37,985 bases of DNA from NCBI GenBank assembly GCA_002478265.1, contig DLNC01000016.1, forward strand, positions 1 through 37,985, in the 5' to 3' direction. The notes under the pieces were generated by a model. It saw only the letters and a program-made list of their open reading frames with translations, had not been told where the DNA came from and made no database searches. The DNA comes from Syntrophaceae bacterium UBA7520. Its GTDB lineage: Bacteria > Desulfobacterota > Syntrophia > Syntrophales > Smithellaceae. This document shows, one piece after another, positions 30,841 to 37,985 of this stretch. Within the stretch, counting starts at the first letter, position 1, and the number at the start of each line of letters is the position of its first letter. The translations under genes and the position numbers were made by a program.

Positions 30841-32703
30841 ATGGCATTAAATCCGTTGATTGATTCAAGAGATGTAAGGTTTGTGCTTTTTGAAATGCTG
30901 GAAGCGGACAAATTAAGCAAATACGAGAAGTTTTCCAGCTTCGATCGGGACACTTATGAAGCAACGCTGGAGTTGGCCGAGCAACTGGCTGTGGAACAGG
31001 TCTATCCGGCCAATGCCGAAGCCGATAAGACCGGAGCAAAATATGACGCGCAAACCAAGACGGTTTCCGTTCCTGTGGGCTATAAATCCGCGATGGACCT
31101 ATACAAGGAATCAGGCTTTCCCGGTTTGGGAAACGACCCCCAGTGGGGCGGCACCGGAATGCCTGAGGTCATTTGCCGCGCTGTCGCTGATTATTTTTCC
31201 GCTGCCGCTGTCGCTTTTATTGTTTATGATACTTTAAGGGGCGGCGCATCAAGGTTAATCGAAAATTTTGGCACGGAAGAACTCAAAAAAACATACCTAG
31301 AAAAAATGTCGACAGGGCAATGGGGCGGCACGATGTGCCTGACCGAACCGAGCGCGGGTTCCGATGTCGGCGCTTTAAAAACAAAAGCGGTCAAACAGAA
31401 AGACGGCACCTATCTTCTAACCGGCCAGAAGATATTCATCACCGCCGGCGACAATGATATGTATGAGAATATCATCCATCCGGTTCTGGCGCGCATTGAA
31501 GGCGATCCTCCCGGCACGCCCGGCATATCAATCTTCATCGTTCCTAAATATCACGTCAATCCTGACGGCACCCTGGGTGAAAGAAACGACATCATCACCA
31601 CGGGAATCGAGCACAAAATGGGCATCAAAGGTTCTGCCACCTGTTCTTTAAGCTTAGGCGAAAACGGCAAGTGCGTGGGCTGGCTTTTGGGTCAAGAGCG
31701 CCAGGGCATGAAAATCATGTTCCAGATGATGAACGAAGCGCGTCTGGACGTCGCCAACCAGGCCGCCGGATGCTCGAGCGCCGCCTATATGCACGCGGTA
31801 ACCTACGCAAAAAACAGAATCCAGGGCTCCGATCCGGCGGCAAAAGGAGGGGCTCCCGCTCTGATTATCAAACATCCCGATGTCAAAAGAATGCTTTTGT
31901 GGATGAAATCACAGGTCGAGGCAATGCGCATGCTGACGCTTTTGGCCGCCATTTCCGGCGATGTAGCCCATGCGGATAAAGGCGAAAAAGCCAAAGAAGC
32001 GCAAGCGCTGGTGGATTTCCTGATTCCTCTTTGCAAGGCGGGCAACTCGGACTTGGCATGGCTCGTAACCTCAGAAGCGATGCAGGTCTACGGCGGCTAT
32101 GGATTCTGCTCGGAATACCCGGTGGAGCAATTTGCCCGCGATTCAAAAATCTTGGCTATCTACGAAGGAACAAACGGCATTCAGTCCATGGATTTAACCA
32201 TGCGCAAACTTTTGATGAATCCGGAAATGTTTAATTATGGTGTTTTCAAGAAAAGAATAGCCGAAACCCTGGAAAAGGCAAAAGGAATAGTTGATGAAAA
32301 ATATGTGGCCGCCGTGCGTGACGGCGTGACCAAAATGGACGCCACGGTCAAGAAACTCGCGGAACTGCGCGATCAGAAAAAAATGCTCGACATTTTGGCT
32401 GTCGCCACGCCGCTGCAGCAGGCCATGCGCATGCTGGCGCACGCCTGGATGCACCTGTGGGCGCTGACCTTAACCATCCCGAAGCTGAAAGCAATCGCGG
32501 GTGACATTACCGGGGAAAAAGTGGTTAACATGGTCAAAGATAACGCGGAAGCCGCTTACTACTACGGCAGAATTCTTTCCGCCCGTTTCTATCTTGGCTC
32601 CGAGTTCAAGCATTTTCAGGGTTATCTGGACTACATAACATCGGGCGAACAGGCGGTAATCGAGGCGTTTGACGAAATATTCACCGGCGCGCTGCCGCAA
32701 TAA
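30841..32703 (+). CDS. Acyl-CoA dehydrogenase (long, with C-terminal extension)
   Basis: The 620-aa enzyme is a FAD-dependent acyl-CoA dehydrogenase making trans-2-enoyl-CoA. Landmarks are GGTMCLTEPSAGSD (FAD/substrate loop, near residues 161-175), GQKIFITAGD, MGIKGSATCSLSLG, and IYEGTNGIQSMD, where the Glu is in the position of the catalytic base. The last 150 residues form an extra helical C-terminal domain seen in the 590-620 aa subgroup (PF12806-type). The normal short form has about 380 aa. A terminator follows the stop. Electrons would go to an electron-transfer flavoprotein, whose genes are not in this window. The enzyme is divergent from the acyl-CoA synthetase gene. Confidence 0.95.
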   Translation: MALNPLIDSRDVRFVLFEMLEADKLSKYEKFSSFDRDTYEATLELAEQLAVEQVYPANAEADKTGAKYDAQTKTVSVPVGYKSAMDLYKESGFPGLGNDPQWGGTGMPEVICRAVADYFSAAAVAFIVYDTLRGGASRLIENFGTEELKKTYLEKMSTGQWGGTMCLTEPSAGSDVGALKTKAVKQKDGTYLLTGQKIFITAGDNDMYENIIHPVLARIEGDPPGTPGISIFIVPKYHVNPDGTLGERNDIITTGIEHKMGIKGSATCSLSLGENGKCVGWLLGQERQGMKIMFQMMNEARLDVANQAAGCSSAAYMHAVTYAKNRIQGSDPAAKGGAPALIIKHPDVKRMLLWMKSQVEAMRMLTLLAAISGDVAHADKGEKAKEAQALVDFLIPLCKAGNSDLAWLVTSEAMQVYGGYGFCSEYPVEQFARDSKILAIYEGTNGIQSMDLTMRKLLMNPEMFNYGVFKKRIAETLEKAKGIVDEKYVAAVRDGVTKMDATVKKLAELRDQKKMLDILAVATPLQQAMRMLAHAWMHLWALTLTIPKLKAIAGDITGEKVVNMVKDNAEAAYYYGRILSARFYLGSEFKHFQGYLDYITSGEQAVIEAFDEIFTGALPQ

Positions 32704-32723
32704 ATTGAATAGTTTTACCGCGT

Positions 32724-32762
32724 AAAAAAGCCCCCGGATGTTTTTTCCCGGGGGCTTTTTAT
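32724..32762. terminator. Bidirectional intrinsic terminator
   Basis: Arms AAAAAAGCCCCCGG (32724-32737) and CCGGGGGCTTTTT (32748-32760) flank a T-rich loop. A- and T-runs on both sides allow use by the dehydrogenase gene on the plus strand and the lipoprotein gene on the minus strand. Confidence 0.9.
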
Positions 32763-32768
32763 TTTCCT

Positions 32769-33389
32769 TTAATTCTGCAAAAGAAATTGCTGAAAAACAG
32801 GGTCGGCGAGCATCTGGGCAACAGTCAAATCAATCATGTCATAGGCGCGCAGCCTTAGCGAAACGGGATCACGCGTCACGGCAGGAGGCATGCGCACAAG
32901 AATTTCCTTTTCGTAGACAGATTCCCTGTTTTTCAGAATGTTCATTTTCAGGCGCAAATCATCGTCATCAAGCTCCTGAAAGATTATCCACAGCTCCGGC
33001 GTATTTTCGCTCGCGCAGCGGTGCGAAACTTCAATCCCCGCGTGGCGGAAGGCTTTTTCGTAGGCATACCAGAAATAGCTCTGCACAAACATTATGTGCG
33101 TGTTGGGCTTATTGGATAATTCGTATCGCACCTTTAAATCCTTGCTGTAAAAAGAAAAATTTGTCGTGTTTTGCGCGTCATTGCGAATACCGGACATGCA
33201 CATGCCCTTTCCTTTTAAATGCCGGTAGCTGTCCGCGTCAAACTTCGGCGCATAGTCATATAAATAAAGTGGCACGAGATAACTTTGCGGATCAGAATGA
33301 ACGGCGGTAGTTGTCTGGCAGGCGGCAAACAACAAAATGTTAAATGATGAAATTAATAAGCATTTTGCAAACGTCATCATTTTTTTCAT
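32769..33389 (-). CDS. Putative lipoprotein of unknown function
   Basis: The 206-aa protein begins with a basic N-terminus and a hydrophobic stretch ending in LLFAACQT, a good lipobox (Cys near residue 24 of MKKMMTFAKC...). No family was recognised. The mature part has aromatic-rich stretches and a central acidic run ELDDDDLRLK. A repeating strand-like pattern suggests a compact alpha/beta fold. The frame is open well upstream, to 33488 inside the thioesterase gene, but GGAGG (33400-33404) favours the ATG at 33389, ten bases away. It is the last gene of a three-gene minus-strand set (DUF6868-like, thioesterase, this). Confidence 0.75.
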   Translation of the reverse strand: MKKMMTFAKCLLISSFNILLFAACQTTTAVHSDPQSYLVPLYLYDYAPKFDADSYRHLKGKGMCMSGIRNDAQNTTNFSFYSKDLKVRYELSNKPNTHIMFVQSYFWYAYEKAFRHAGIEVSHRCASENTPELWIIFQELDDDDLRLKMNILKNRESVYEKEILVRMPPAVTRDPVSLRLRAYDMIDLTVAQMLADPVFQQFLLQN

Positions 33390-33408
33390 GATATACATGC
33401 CTCCATTT

Positions 33409-33834
33409 TTATTTTTCCAAAAAAGGCAGCGGTTTATCCAGCCGATAAACCATGGCCTGGCATATGGCCAACAGCTTGCCTTCCTCATCTAGCGCGCGAA
33501 TATCATACGCTGCCGTTTTATTTGTCCGGTTGATTTCCTTCGCTTCGGCTGTAATTTTGACCCCCTTGGCGGGAGAAGCCAGATAATTGATGTTCATATT
33601 CAAAGCCACGGCCATCGTACCGTGCGAATTAGAAGCCACTTCAAAAGCCGCGTCGATGAGCGAAAAAACTGCGCCGCCGTGCGCCATACCGAACATATTT
33701 TCCAGGTCGTCAGCAAAAACCATTTCCACTTGGGCGTATCCTTCATCAACTTTAATAAGTTTCAGGCCTATTTTATTAGCAAAAGGCTCCTGCGCAACTT
33801 TGCGCAAAATGGCTTTCCTGATTTTTTCATCCAT
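33409..33834 (-). CDS. PaaI-like hotdog thioesterase
   Basis: The 141-aa protein is a hotdog-fold acyl-CoA thioesterase of the PaaI group. The key region is NMFGMAHGGAVFSLIDAAFE (about residues 46-65), with HGG and the aspartate in the central helix. The length is typical. It would hydrolyse acyl-CoA or aryl-CoA thioesters to recycle CoA, which fits the surrounding CoA metabolism; substrate unknown. It is followed after 19 bases by the lipoprotein gene and preceded by a small membrane protein gene 33 bases away, so an operon is likely. The ribosome site is weak. Confidence 0.88.
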   Translation of the reverse strand: MDEKIRKAILRKVAQEPFANKIGLKLIKVDEGYAQVEMVFADDLENMFGMAHGGAVFSLIDAAFEVASNSHGTMAVALNMNINYLASPAKGVKITAEAKEINRTNKTAAYDIRALDEEGKLLAICQAMVYRLDKPLPFLEK

Positions 33835-33867
33835 CGGTATCTGCCCGTTTCATTTTCTGGCGATGTT

Positions 33868-34110
33868 TCAGCTGATTATCACCAGCGCGACATAAGGGAC
33901 CAGATTGAGCATGAGCACGAGTATTTTCATGGCGCCGAAAAAACCATATAGTATCGCATCGAAAGATTTCCGGGGAATTTTAAACCACCGGCTATGCATT
34001 TTATACACCCAGTTTCCCGCGTACCCACAGACTAAAAACGAGAAGATGAGTAAGCTTCCGTTGATAATCGTGCACCACATAAAAAAATCACGCAGCATTG
34101 TTATATCCAT
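33868..34110 (-). CDS. Small membrane protein (DUF6868-like)
   Basis: The 80-aa protein has two hydrophobic segments: WCTIINGSLLIFSFLVCGYA (about residues 11-30) and ILVLMLNLVPYVALVIIS at the C-terminus, with a basic linker KMHSRWFKIPRKSFDAILYG between them. The arrangement and the NLVPY motif recall the DUF6868 family of small inner-membrane proteins; I am only moderately sure. An ATG at 34116 lies one base after AGGAG, whereas the ATG at 34110 has better spacing, so the latter is preferred. It heads the thioesterase and lipoprotein set. Function unknown. Confidence 0.72.
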   Translation of the reverse strand: MDITMLRDFFMWCTIINGSLLIFSFLVCGYAGNWVYKMHSRWFKIPRKSFDAILYGFFGAMKILVLMLNLVPYVALVIIS

Positions 34111-34196
34111 GACCATGCTCCTTTCTTAGGATTAGCACCCAAAATATAATCATTTAAGTGGTTACAATATTACACTTTTTGATTTATTTTAAAAGG

Positions 34197-34257
34197 CGTA
34201 TTAATACGGCAAATAAGTATCACCATAAGTTTTCTAGAAAGAAATCTTATGGTGATA
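34197..34257. repeat. Two palindromes between serA and small membrane protein gene
   Basis: CGTATTAATACG (34197-34208) is a perfect 12-base palindrome. A second structure has arms TATCACCATAAG (34218-34229) and CTTATGGTGATA (34246-34257) with a 16-base centre. On the minus strand the second could be the serA terminator, although its T-run is poor. The first looks more like an operator for the small membrane protein operon, 87 bases before that gene's start. Confidence 0.55.
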
Positions 34258-34298
34258 AGCGTAATTTATCTTTGGCTAAAGATATATGCGAGAAATAA

Positions 34299-35459
34299 TT
34301 AAAGCACGCGGACGTTGATCACGCCTTCAATTGCCTGGATTTTCTTGACCAGGGTATCGCCCACATCGCCTTCCAGATCGATAATATTGTAGGCCAGATT
34401 TCCTTTGCTCTTGTTGATCATATTCGCCACGTTGAGCTTGTTGTCGGCCAGTAGGCCTGTGATCTTTTCAATCATCCCCGGCGTGTTCTGGTTGGAAATC
34501 GTTATCCTTTTTTTGCCGTTTCTGTCGAGATTGCACTCAGGGAAGTTCACCGAGTTTTTGATGTTCCCGTTTTCCAAAAAGTCCATCAGCTGCATGGCCG
34601 CCATGACGGCGCAGTTTTCCTCCGATTCCTCCGTGGAAGCTCCCAGGTGCGGAATAGGGATTACCTTTTCTGTTTTAATGACTTCTTCATCCGGGAAATC
34701 GGTCACATAGCAGCCGACGATGCCGTCCGCGACCGCTTTTTTCAAAGAACCCGTGTCCACAAGACCGCCCCGGGCGAAATTCAAGAGCACGACGCCTTTT
34801 TTCATGATCGCAAATTTTCCGGAGTTAATGAAACCCTTTGTATCCTTGTTTTGCGGAACATGCAGCGAGATATAATCGGATTCCGCCAGAAGCCGCTCCA
34901 AATTCGGTGCTTTCTTGATGTTGCGCGACAGCTTCCACGCCGCTTCAATCGACAGGAAGGGATCATAGCCCATGACTTCCATTCCCAAGGCCTCAGCGGC
35001 ATTGGCGACCAGAGTGCCGATCGCGCCCAGTCCTACCACTCCCAGAGTCTTGCCCTGGATTTCAGTGCCGACAAATTTGGATTTCCCTTTTTCGATCAAA
35101 TCGGGCACTTTATCTCCCTCACCCAAAAGACTCTTTGCCCACACAATGCCGTCGGCGACATGACGCGCCGCCATAATCATGCCTAAAATGACCAACTCTT
35201 TAACGCCATTGGCGTTCGCACCCGGCGTATTAAAAACAACGATTCCCTTTTCGGAACATTTGTCGACCGGAATATTGTTGACACCGGCGCCGGCGCGGGC
35301 AATAGCTTTCACGCTGGCGGGCAGTGTCATATCTTTCATTTCCTTGCTTCTCACCATGATTCCGTCCGGATCTGGTATATCGGCGCGATACTCATATTTA
35401 TCGGTAAAAATACTTAAACCTTTTTCCGAAATCTTGTTCAACAAATCAATCCGATACAT
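34299..35459 (-). CDS. serA: D-3-phosphoglycerate dehydrogenase-like hydroxyacid dehydrogenase with ACT domain
   Basis: The 386-aa protein is of the SerA type, oxidising 3-phosphoglycerate for serine synthesis. The substrate domain holds RAGAGVNNIPVD, the Rossmann motif is GVVGLGAIGTLVANAAEALG (near residues 140-159), and the catalytic residues are Arg in NFARGGLVD, Glu in DFPDEEVIK, and His in IPHLGASTEE. A C-terminal ACT domain (about 315-386: ITISNQNTPGMIEKITGLLA) could bind serine for feedback inhibition. The length is that of the short clostridial type, not the 525-aa type with the extra domain. An AGGAGG ribosome site precedes the ATG. A near-consensus promoter lies about 140 bases upstream. 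Confidence 0.88.
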   Translation of the reverse strand: MYRIDLLNKISEKGLSIFTDKYEYRADIPDPDGIMVRSKEMKDMTLPASVKAIARAGAGVNNIPVDKCSEKGIVVFNTPGANANGVKELVILGMIMAARHVADGIVWAKSLLGEGDKVPDLIEKGKSKFVGTEIQGKTLGVVGLGAIGTLVANAAEALGMEVMGYDPFLSIEAAWKLSRNIKKAPNLERLLAESDYISLHVPQNKDTKGFINSGKFAIMKKGVVLLNFARGGLVDTGSLKKAVADGIVGCYVTDFPDEEVIKTEKVIPIPHLGASTEESEENCAVMAAMQLMDFLENGNIKNSVNFPECNLDRNGKKRITISNQNTPGMIEKITGLLADNKLNVANMINKSKGNLAYNIIDLEGDVGDTLVKKIQAIEGVINVRVL

Positions 35460-35859
35460 AAAATACCTCCTGTTCCTTTCCCTGCATGTTTTATTAGAGA
35501 GTATTGCGATAAAATCGAATACTTACTTTTCCCGTATTTAACCCAAAACAAATCGTTCTATTGGCTTGAAATAAGAACTTTCGTTTTGCGTCAGGAAGTA
35601 TAAAGTGACCCCTGGCACGTGTCAAGAAAATCTTGGAATTTCCGAACACGAAATATGCAGTAAAAACAGGCGCTTTCCTGACGTCAAGGGCGAAGGACAA
35701 AAAGAGGAAAGAAAAAAGACGCCAGCCGCGTTCTCTCGCTTTTTCCGGCAGGCTGTGCGCGAATTTAGCATACAGCCAGTGAATAAAGATTATTAAAGCA
35801 AAAAAGGCCTTTTTTTCATTCTTTTAGAACTCAAAAATTAGCAGATTAATGTGTTTGCC
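35460..35859 (-). other. Intergenic region and long serA leader
   Basis: This 400-base gap separates serA from the cytochrome-b5-like gene. It contains the serA promoter (35597-35625) and about 130 bases of untranslated leader. No riboswitch I know was recognised. Short frames in the gap lack ribosome sites. AAAAAAGGCCTTTTTTT near 35803 is a tight palindrome without a loop, so I do not call it a terminator. Confidence 0.5.
35597..35625 (-). promoter_or_regulatory. Sigma-70 promoter for serA
   Basis: On the minus strand a perfect TTGACA (35625-35620) and TATACT (35602-35597) are exactly 17 bases apart. The expected start is near 35590, leaving a leader of about 130 bases before the serA ATG. 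The promoter is one of the best matches to consensus in the window. Confidence 0.78.
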
Positions 35860-36579
35860 TTACTTTGTTTTAAGCACGGGAAAAACCAGTTTTCCGCCAT
35901 GCTCCCCGATAATGGATACCAATGGCAGGCAAAGGAAAATAAGGGCTGGAATAAGCATTTCCCAGCCGGAAGGATTTTGCAGAATCGCCGGCTTTACAAC
36001 AAGCGCTACGATAATAATGACATCAAAAATCAGCAGAAAAATGGAAAAAATCGACTTACGGATAATCAGGGGATTGGCTTTGCCTGAATAATTGACCAGC
36101 CAGGAAAGAATTCCCGTGCCGATGGCTGCCGGTAAAGATAAAGTTCCCAAAATATAAAGATAGAAAACAGCGTCAAGCAGCCCCTGGGCCGGGTTGACCA
36201 GATAGTACCAGCACAAAAAAACCGGCGCGATAATAAAAATCGCCATGGGAAAATGAACGACCATAGGATGCGGGTGCCGTTTGAAAAACGGGTAGGCATC
36301 CAGAAAATTTATCAGCCATAGAGAAAGAAACGGCGGTTTATCTTCCGCATCTTTTGCCAGCGTGCCCCTTATTTGTATTTTTTTCAGAACATCCATACCG
36401 TGCGGCGAGGCGGCAATGGCCTCCGTAAGATCAACTCCTGCCTGGTGCCTGTTCATATGTGTTCCGTTTTTCCACAGACGGTTTCCCGTGACATCATACA
36501 CTTTTCCATCCACCGCCACCAAGGCCTGCCTTCCCTCCTGGCCATCGTGTTTAGCTAAACTTTCACGGTCAAATTCCAT
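35860..36579 (-). CDS. Cytochrome b5-like heme domain fused to DUF2231-type membrane domain
   Basis: The 239-aa protein starts with a cytochrome b5-like heme-binding domain (about residues 1-80): VAVDGKVYDVTGN, then GTHMNRHQAGVDLTEAIAASPHG. The two histidines in HMNRHQAG and SPHG are likely heme ligands. It is followed by a four-helix membrane region (from about 100), with HPMVVHFPMAIFI typical of DUF2231 (conserved His residues, possibly a second heme site). It may be a membrane electron-transfer protein; partners are not known. Strong GAGGAGG precedes the ATG. The UbiA-family gene lies 28 bases upstream in the same orientation, suggesting an operon linked to quinone or heme metabolism. Confidence 0.82.
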   Translation of the reverse strand: MEFDRESLAKHDGQEGRQALVAVDGKVYDVTGNRLWKNGTHMNRHQAGVDLTEAIAASPHGMDVLKKIQIRGTLAKDAEDKPPFLSLWLINFLDAYPFFKRHPHPMVVHFPMAIFIIAPVFLCWYYLVNPAQGLLDAVFYLYILGTLSLPAAIGTGILSWLVNYSGKANPLIIRKSIFSIFLLIFDVIIIVALVVKPAILQNPSGWEMLIPALIFLCLPLVSIIGEHGGKLVFPVLKTK

Positions 36580-36607
36580 ATTGTCCTCCTCTGTTTGTCA
36601 TGTTTTG

Positions 36608-37723
36608 TTATTTTACTACATTAAAAATCGCACGTCCGCATTTTTTATCATCGCTTTTAAAAAACACCTCGACGGCAGCCGGAAGATAAAAAACTGTCAA
36701 AATAATCACGGCAAACATGGCAGGCTGATAGCTCTGATTATTTTTTATGCCCTGTATCAGAAAAGCAAATATCAAAAAAATCCCCGTCAGATTATGCACG
36801 CGGATAGTCAGCAGATTTGCCGGCGCCAAAGCAGCTGGTTTTCGGATATTTTTTTTCAGGATTGTCCATGCCTGCAAGGCCCAGGGCAAGGGCAGAAGAG
36901 CCAAATAAAGCCAAAAACTCGTCATCTTCAATAGCGGCAGAAAAAAAATAACTGCATATGCCGTGAACAAAGCCGCCGCATAGAGCCAGGCGGCTTTTTG
37001 TGCGCCGAGGAGCACGACAAGGTTGTTTTTCCCCGCCGCCGCGTCATCTTTCCTGTCCGGTATTTCATTAATAATAATCATCGCGAACATCATCAGTCCC
37101 AAAGGCGATAAAACCAATAAAGCTTCCCATGACAATGAAACGGCCTGCACCACATAAGCGCCCAGGCCGATGGTAAAACTGAAATTGATGAGTTGAGAAA
37201 TTTCTCCCCAGCCCCGGTAGCCGTAACGGATGGGCGGCGCCGTGTAGTAATAAGAACTTGCTATTCCGAACAGGCCAAAGGCAAGCACCCACCAGGTCTG
37301 CGCCACGCACAAATACAAACCGATAACAATAGTCAGCAGATAGAAAGACGAGAAAACGCGGCGCATATCCGCGGGTCTGATTTTCCCAGAAGTAAGCATC
37401 CTGCTGCCGCCCGCGTAGGGATTTATTCTTTTTTTATCTTTTTGGTCCACGGCGGCTAGATAATCAAAATAATCGTCAGTCATATTCAGCGCGATATGGT
37501 TGATTGTGACGCCCAGCACAACTAAAAAGAAAAACCATTTATTCATCGTCCCGGTCTGTGTCCAGGCTAAAATACCGCCCAGAATAGCCGGCAGAAAACT
37601 GGAAGGAACAAAATGATAGCGGAAAGCCCGCCACCAGACCCGCGGCGCTATCATCCCCGTCATTGATTCCGGGCACTTATTATCCTTTGCCGCGTGCCTG
37701 GGCGGCTGTTTTTTTGTCTGCAT
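36608..37723 (-). CDS. UbiA-family prenyltransferase (MenA-like)
   Basis: The 371-aa protein has eight or nine transmembrane segments and the two Asp-rich motifs of UbiA prenyltransferases: NMTDDYFDYLAAVD (near residues 80-93) and NEIPDRKDDAAAGK (near 215-228). These bind prenyl diphosphate through magnesium. The group transfers a prenyl chain to an aromatic or related acceptor, for example 1,4-dihydroxy-2-naphthoate in menaquinone synthesis. YYYTAPPIRYGYRGWGE is typical of the MenA/UbiA-like group. The acceptor cannot be fixed. The ATG at 37723 has a weak ribosome site; an ATG at codon 22 or 25, before WWRAFRYHF, is an alternative start. It is likely co-transcribed with the cytochrome-b5-like gene. 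Confidence 0.85.
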   Translation of the reverse strand: MQTKKQPPRHAAKDNKCPESMTGMIAPRVWWRAFRYHFVPSSFLPAILGGILAWTQTGTMNKWFFFLVVLGVTINHIALNMTDDYFDYLAAVDQKDKKRINPYAGGSRMLTSGKIRPADMRRVFSSFYLLTIVIGLYLCVAQTWWVLAFGLFGIASSYYYTAPPIRYGYRGWGEISQLINFSFTIGLGAYVVQAVSLSWEALLVLSPLGLMMFAMIIINEIPDRKDDAAAGKNNLVVLLGAQKAAWLYAAALFTAYAVIFFLPLLKMTSFWLYLALLPLPWALQAWTILKKNIRKPAALAPANLLTIRVHNLTGIFLIFAFLIQGIKNNQSYQPAMFAVIILTVFYLPAAVEVFFKSDDKKCGRAIFNVVK

Positions 37724-37817
37724 TGTTTTTATGTTTACGGTTGCTTGTTAGCACGAATATATTTTTTATGCCAAAAGAGATTTACCGTTCAGGCGTTATG
37801 GATGACGTTCGTTAATC

Positions 37818-37838
37818 TATCTGTAATATAAACAGATA
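37818..37838. repeat. Small inverted repeat upstream of UbiA-family gene
   Basis: Arms TATCTGT (37818-37824) and ACAGATA (37832-37838) enclose AATATAA. It lies about 95 bases before the UbiA-family start on the minus strand and could be an operator or chance. No promoter is obvious beside it. Confidence 0.3.
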
Positions 37839-37912
37839 CTGCGGCTAAATAATGTTTACGTTTGATTTTATTTATTTTTGGTTATGGTAGATGAATAGTA
37901 TTTTCAATCGGC

Positions 37913-37965
37913 TGTAAAAAAGCGAAAAGTTGCACCTTAATGCAAGTGCAACTTCTCTGTTTTTC
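37913..37965. terminator. Hairpin at right edge, possible terminator
   Basis: Arms AAGTTGCAC (37927-37935) and GTGCAACTT (37946-37954) with a ten-base loop. On the minus strand it is followed by TTCGCTTTTTT, so it may end a transcript entering from beyond the right edge. The rest of 37724-37985 shows no gene. Confidence 0.5.
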
Positions 37966-37985
37966 TGGTGTGTCTTTACAACGCC

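Noticed and set aside
35494..35700. A 68-codon minus-strand frame in the serA leader
   Set aside because: It spans the serA promoter, and no ribosome site or family resemblance is seen.
35803..35820. AAAAAAGGCCTTTTTTT palindrome as terminator
   Set aside because: The stem has no room for a loop; only four G/C bases would need to remain unpaired or form a strained turn.

Overview
The window looks like a chromosomal segment of an anaerobic Desulfobacterota (Deltaproteobacteria), plausibly a Syntrophaceae-like fatty-acid degrader. This is inferred from gene content: many separate beta-oxidation enzymes, an AhbD-type radical SAM protein and an AhbA/B-type siroheme decarboxylase (the alternative heme route of anaerobes), an iron-sulfur flavoprotein, an LpxL-type acyltransferase and an outer-membrane barrel (Gram-negative envelope). 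No rRNA, tRNA, CRISPR array, insertion sequence or prophage was seen.

Region 1 (1-3653) is the most unusual part. It reads as an array of integron gene cassettes without an integrase in view. Four imperfectly palindromic sites with attC organisation (1532-1661, 2361-2448, 2821-2887, 3555-3610) separate same-strand cassettes carrying a PAS-GAF-HD-GYP protein, a MazEF toxin-antitoxin pair with its own promoter and operator, a DUF3024 protein, and a HigBA-like pair whose operator lies between -35 and -10 and whose toxin mRNA looks leaderless. The four sites differ in length and sequence, as expected of captured mobile cassettes.

Region 2 (3661-7773) is housekeeping: a PflA-related radical SAM protein, a patatin-like phospholipase, and an overlapping proA-nadD pair.

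Region 3 (7814-16618) is rich in acyl-CoA metabolism: an ECI2-like enoyl-CoA isomerase, thiolase and 3-hydroxyacyl-CoA dehydrogenase on the minus strand with intrinsic terminators between them, a divergent dienoyl-CoA-isomerase-like crotonase, then nitronate monooxygenase with a third crotonase. Between these lie an outer-membrane barrel gene with no visible signal peptide, a DUF4185-like lipoprotein, and a gap filled by four degenerate palindromic repeat units (14435-14864).

Region 4 (16889-19617) holds ahbD and an ahbA/B-type gene. They are separated by a compact 386-base unit made of a small GIY-YIG nuclease gene bounded by two inverted copies of a hairpin repeat. A Yip1 membrane protein follows.

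Region 5 (19698-28745) holds polA with a degenerate proofreading domain, an overlapping lpxL-type gene, an iron-sulfur flavoprotein, a CaiB/BaiF CoA-transferase, a membrane-anchored serine hydrolase, and an overlapping pair of exported proteins (ankyrin repeats plus alpha/beta-hydrolase). Region 6 (28828-37985) holds acyl-CoA synthetase, a divergent acyl-CoA dehydrogenase, a three-gene unit (DUF6868-like, hotdog thioesterase, lipoprotein), a phosphoglycerate dehydrogenase gene with a near-consensus promoter, a cytochrome-b5-like/DUF2231 fusion and a UbiA prenyltransferase.

Together the genes suggest a chromosome specialised in CoA-ester metabolism, with an accessory cassette cluster at the left edge and small palindromic elements in intergenic space.
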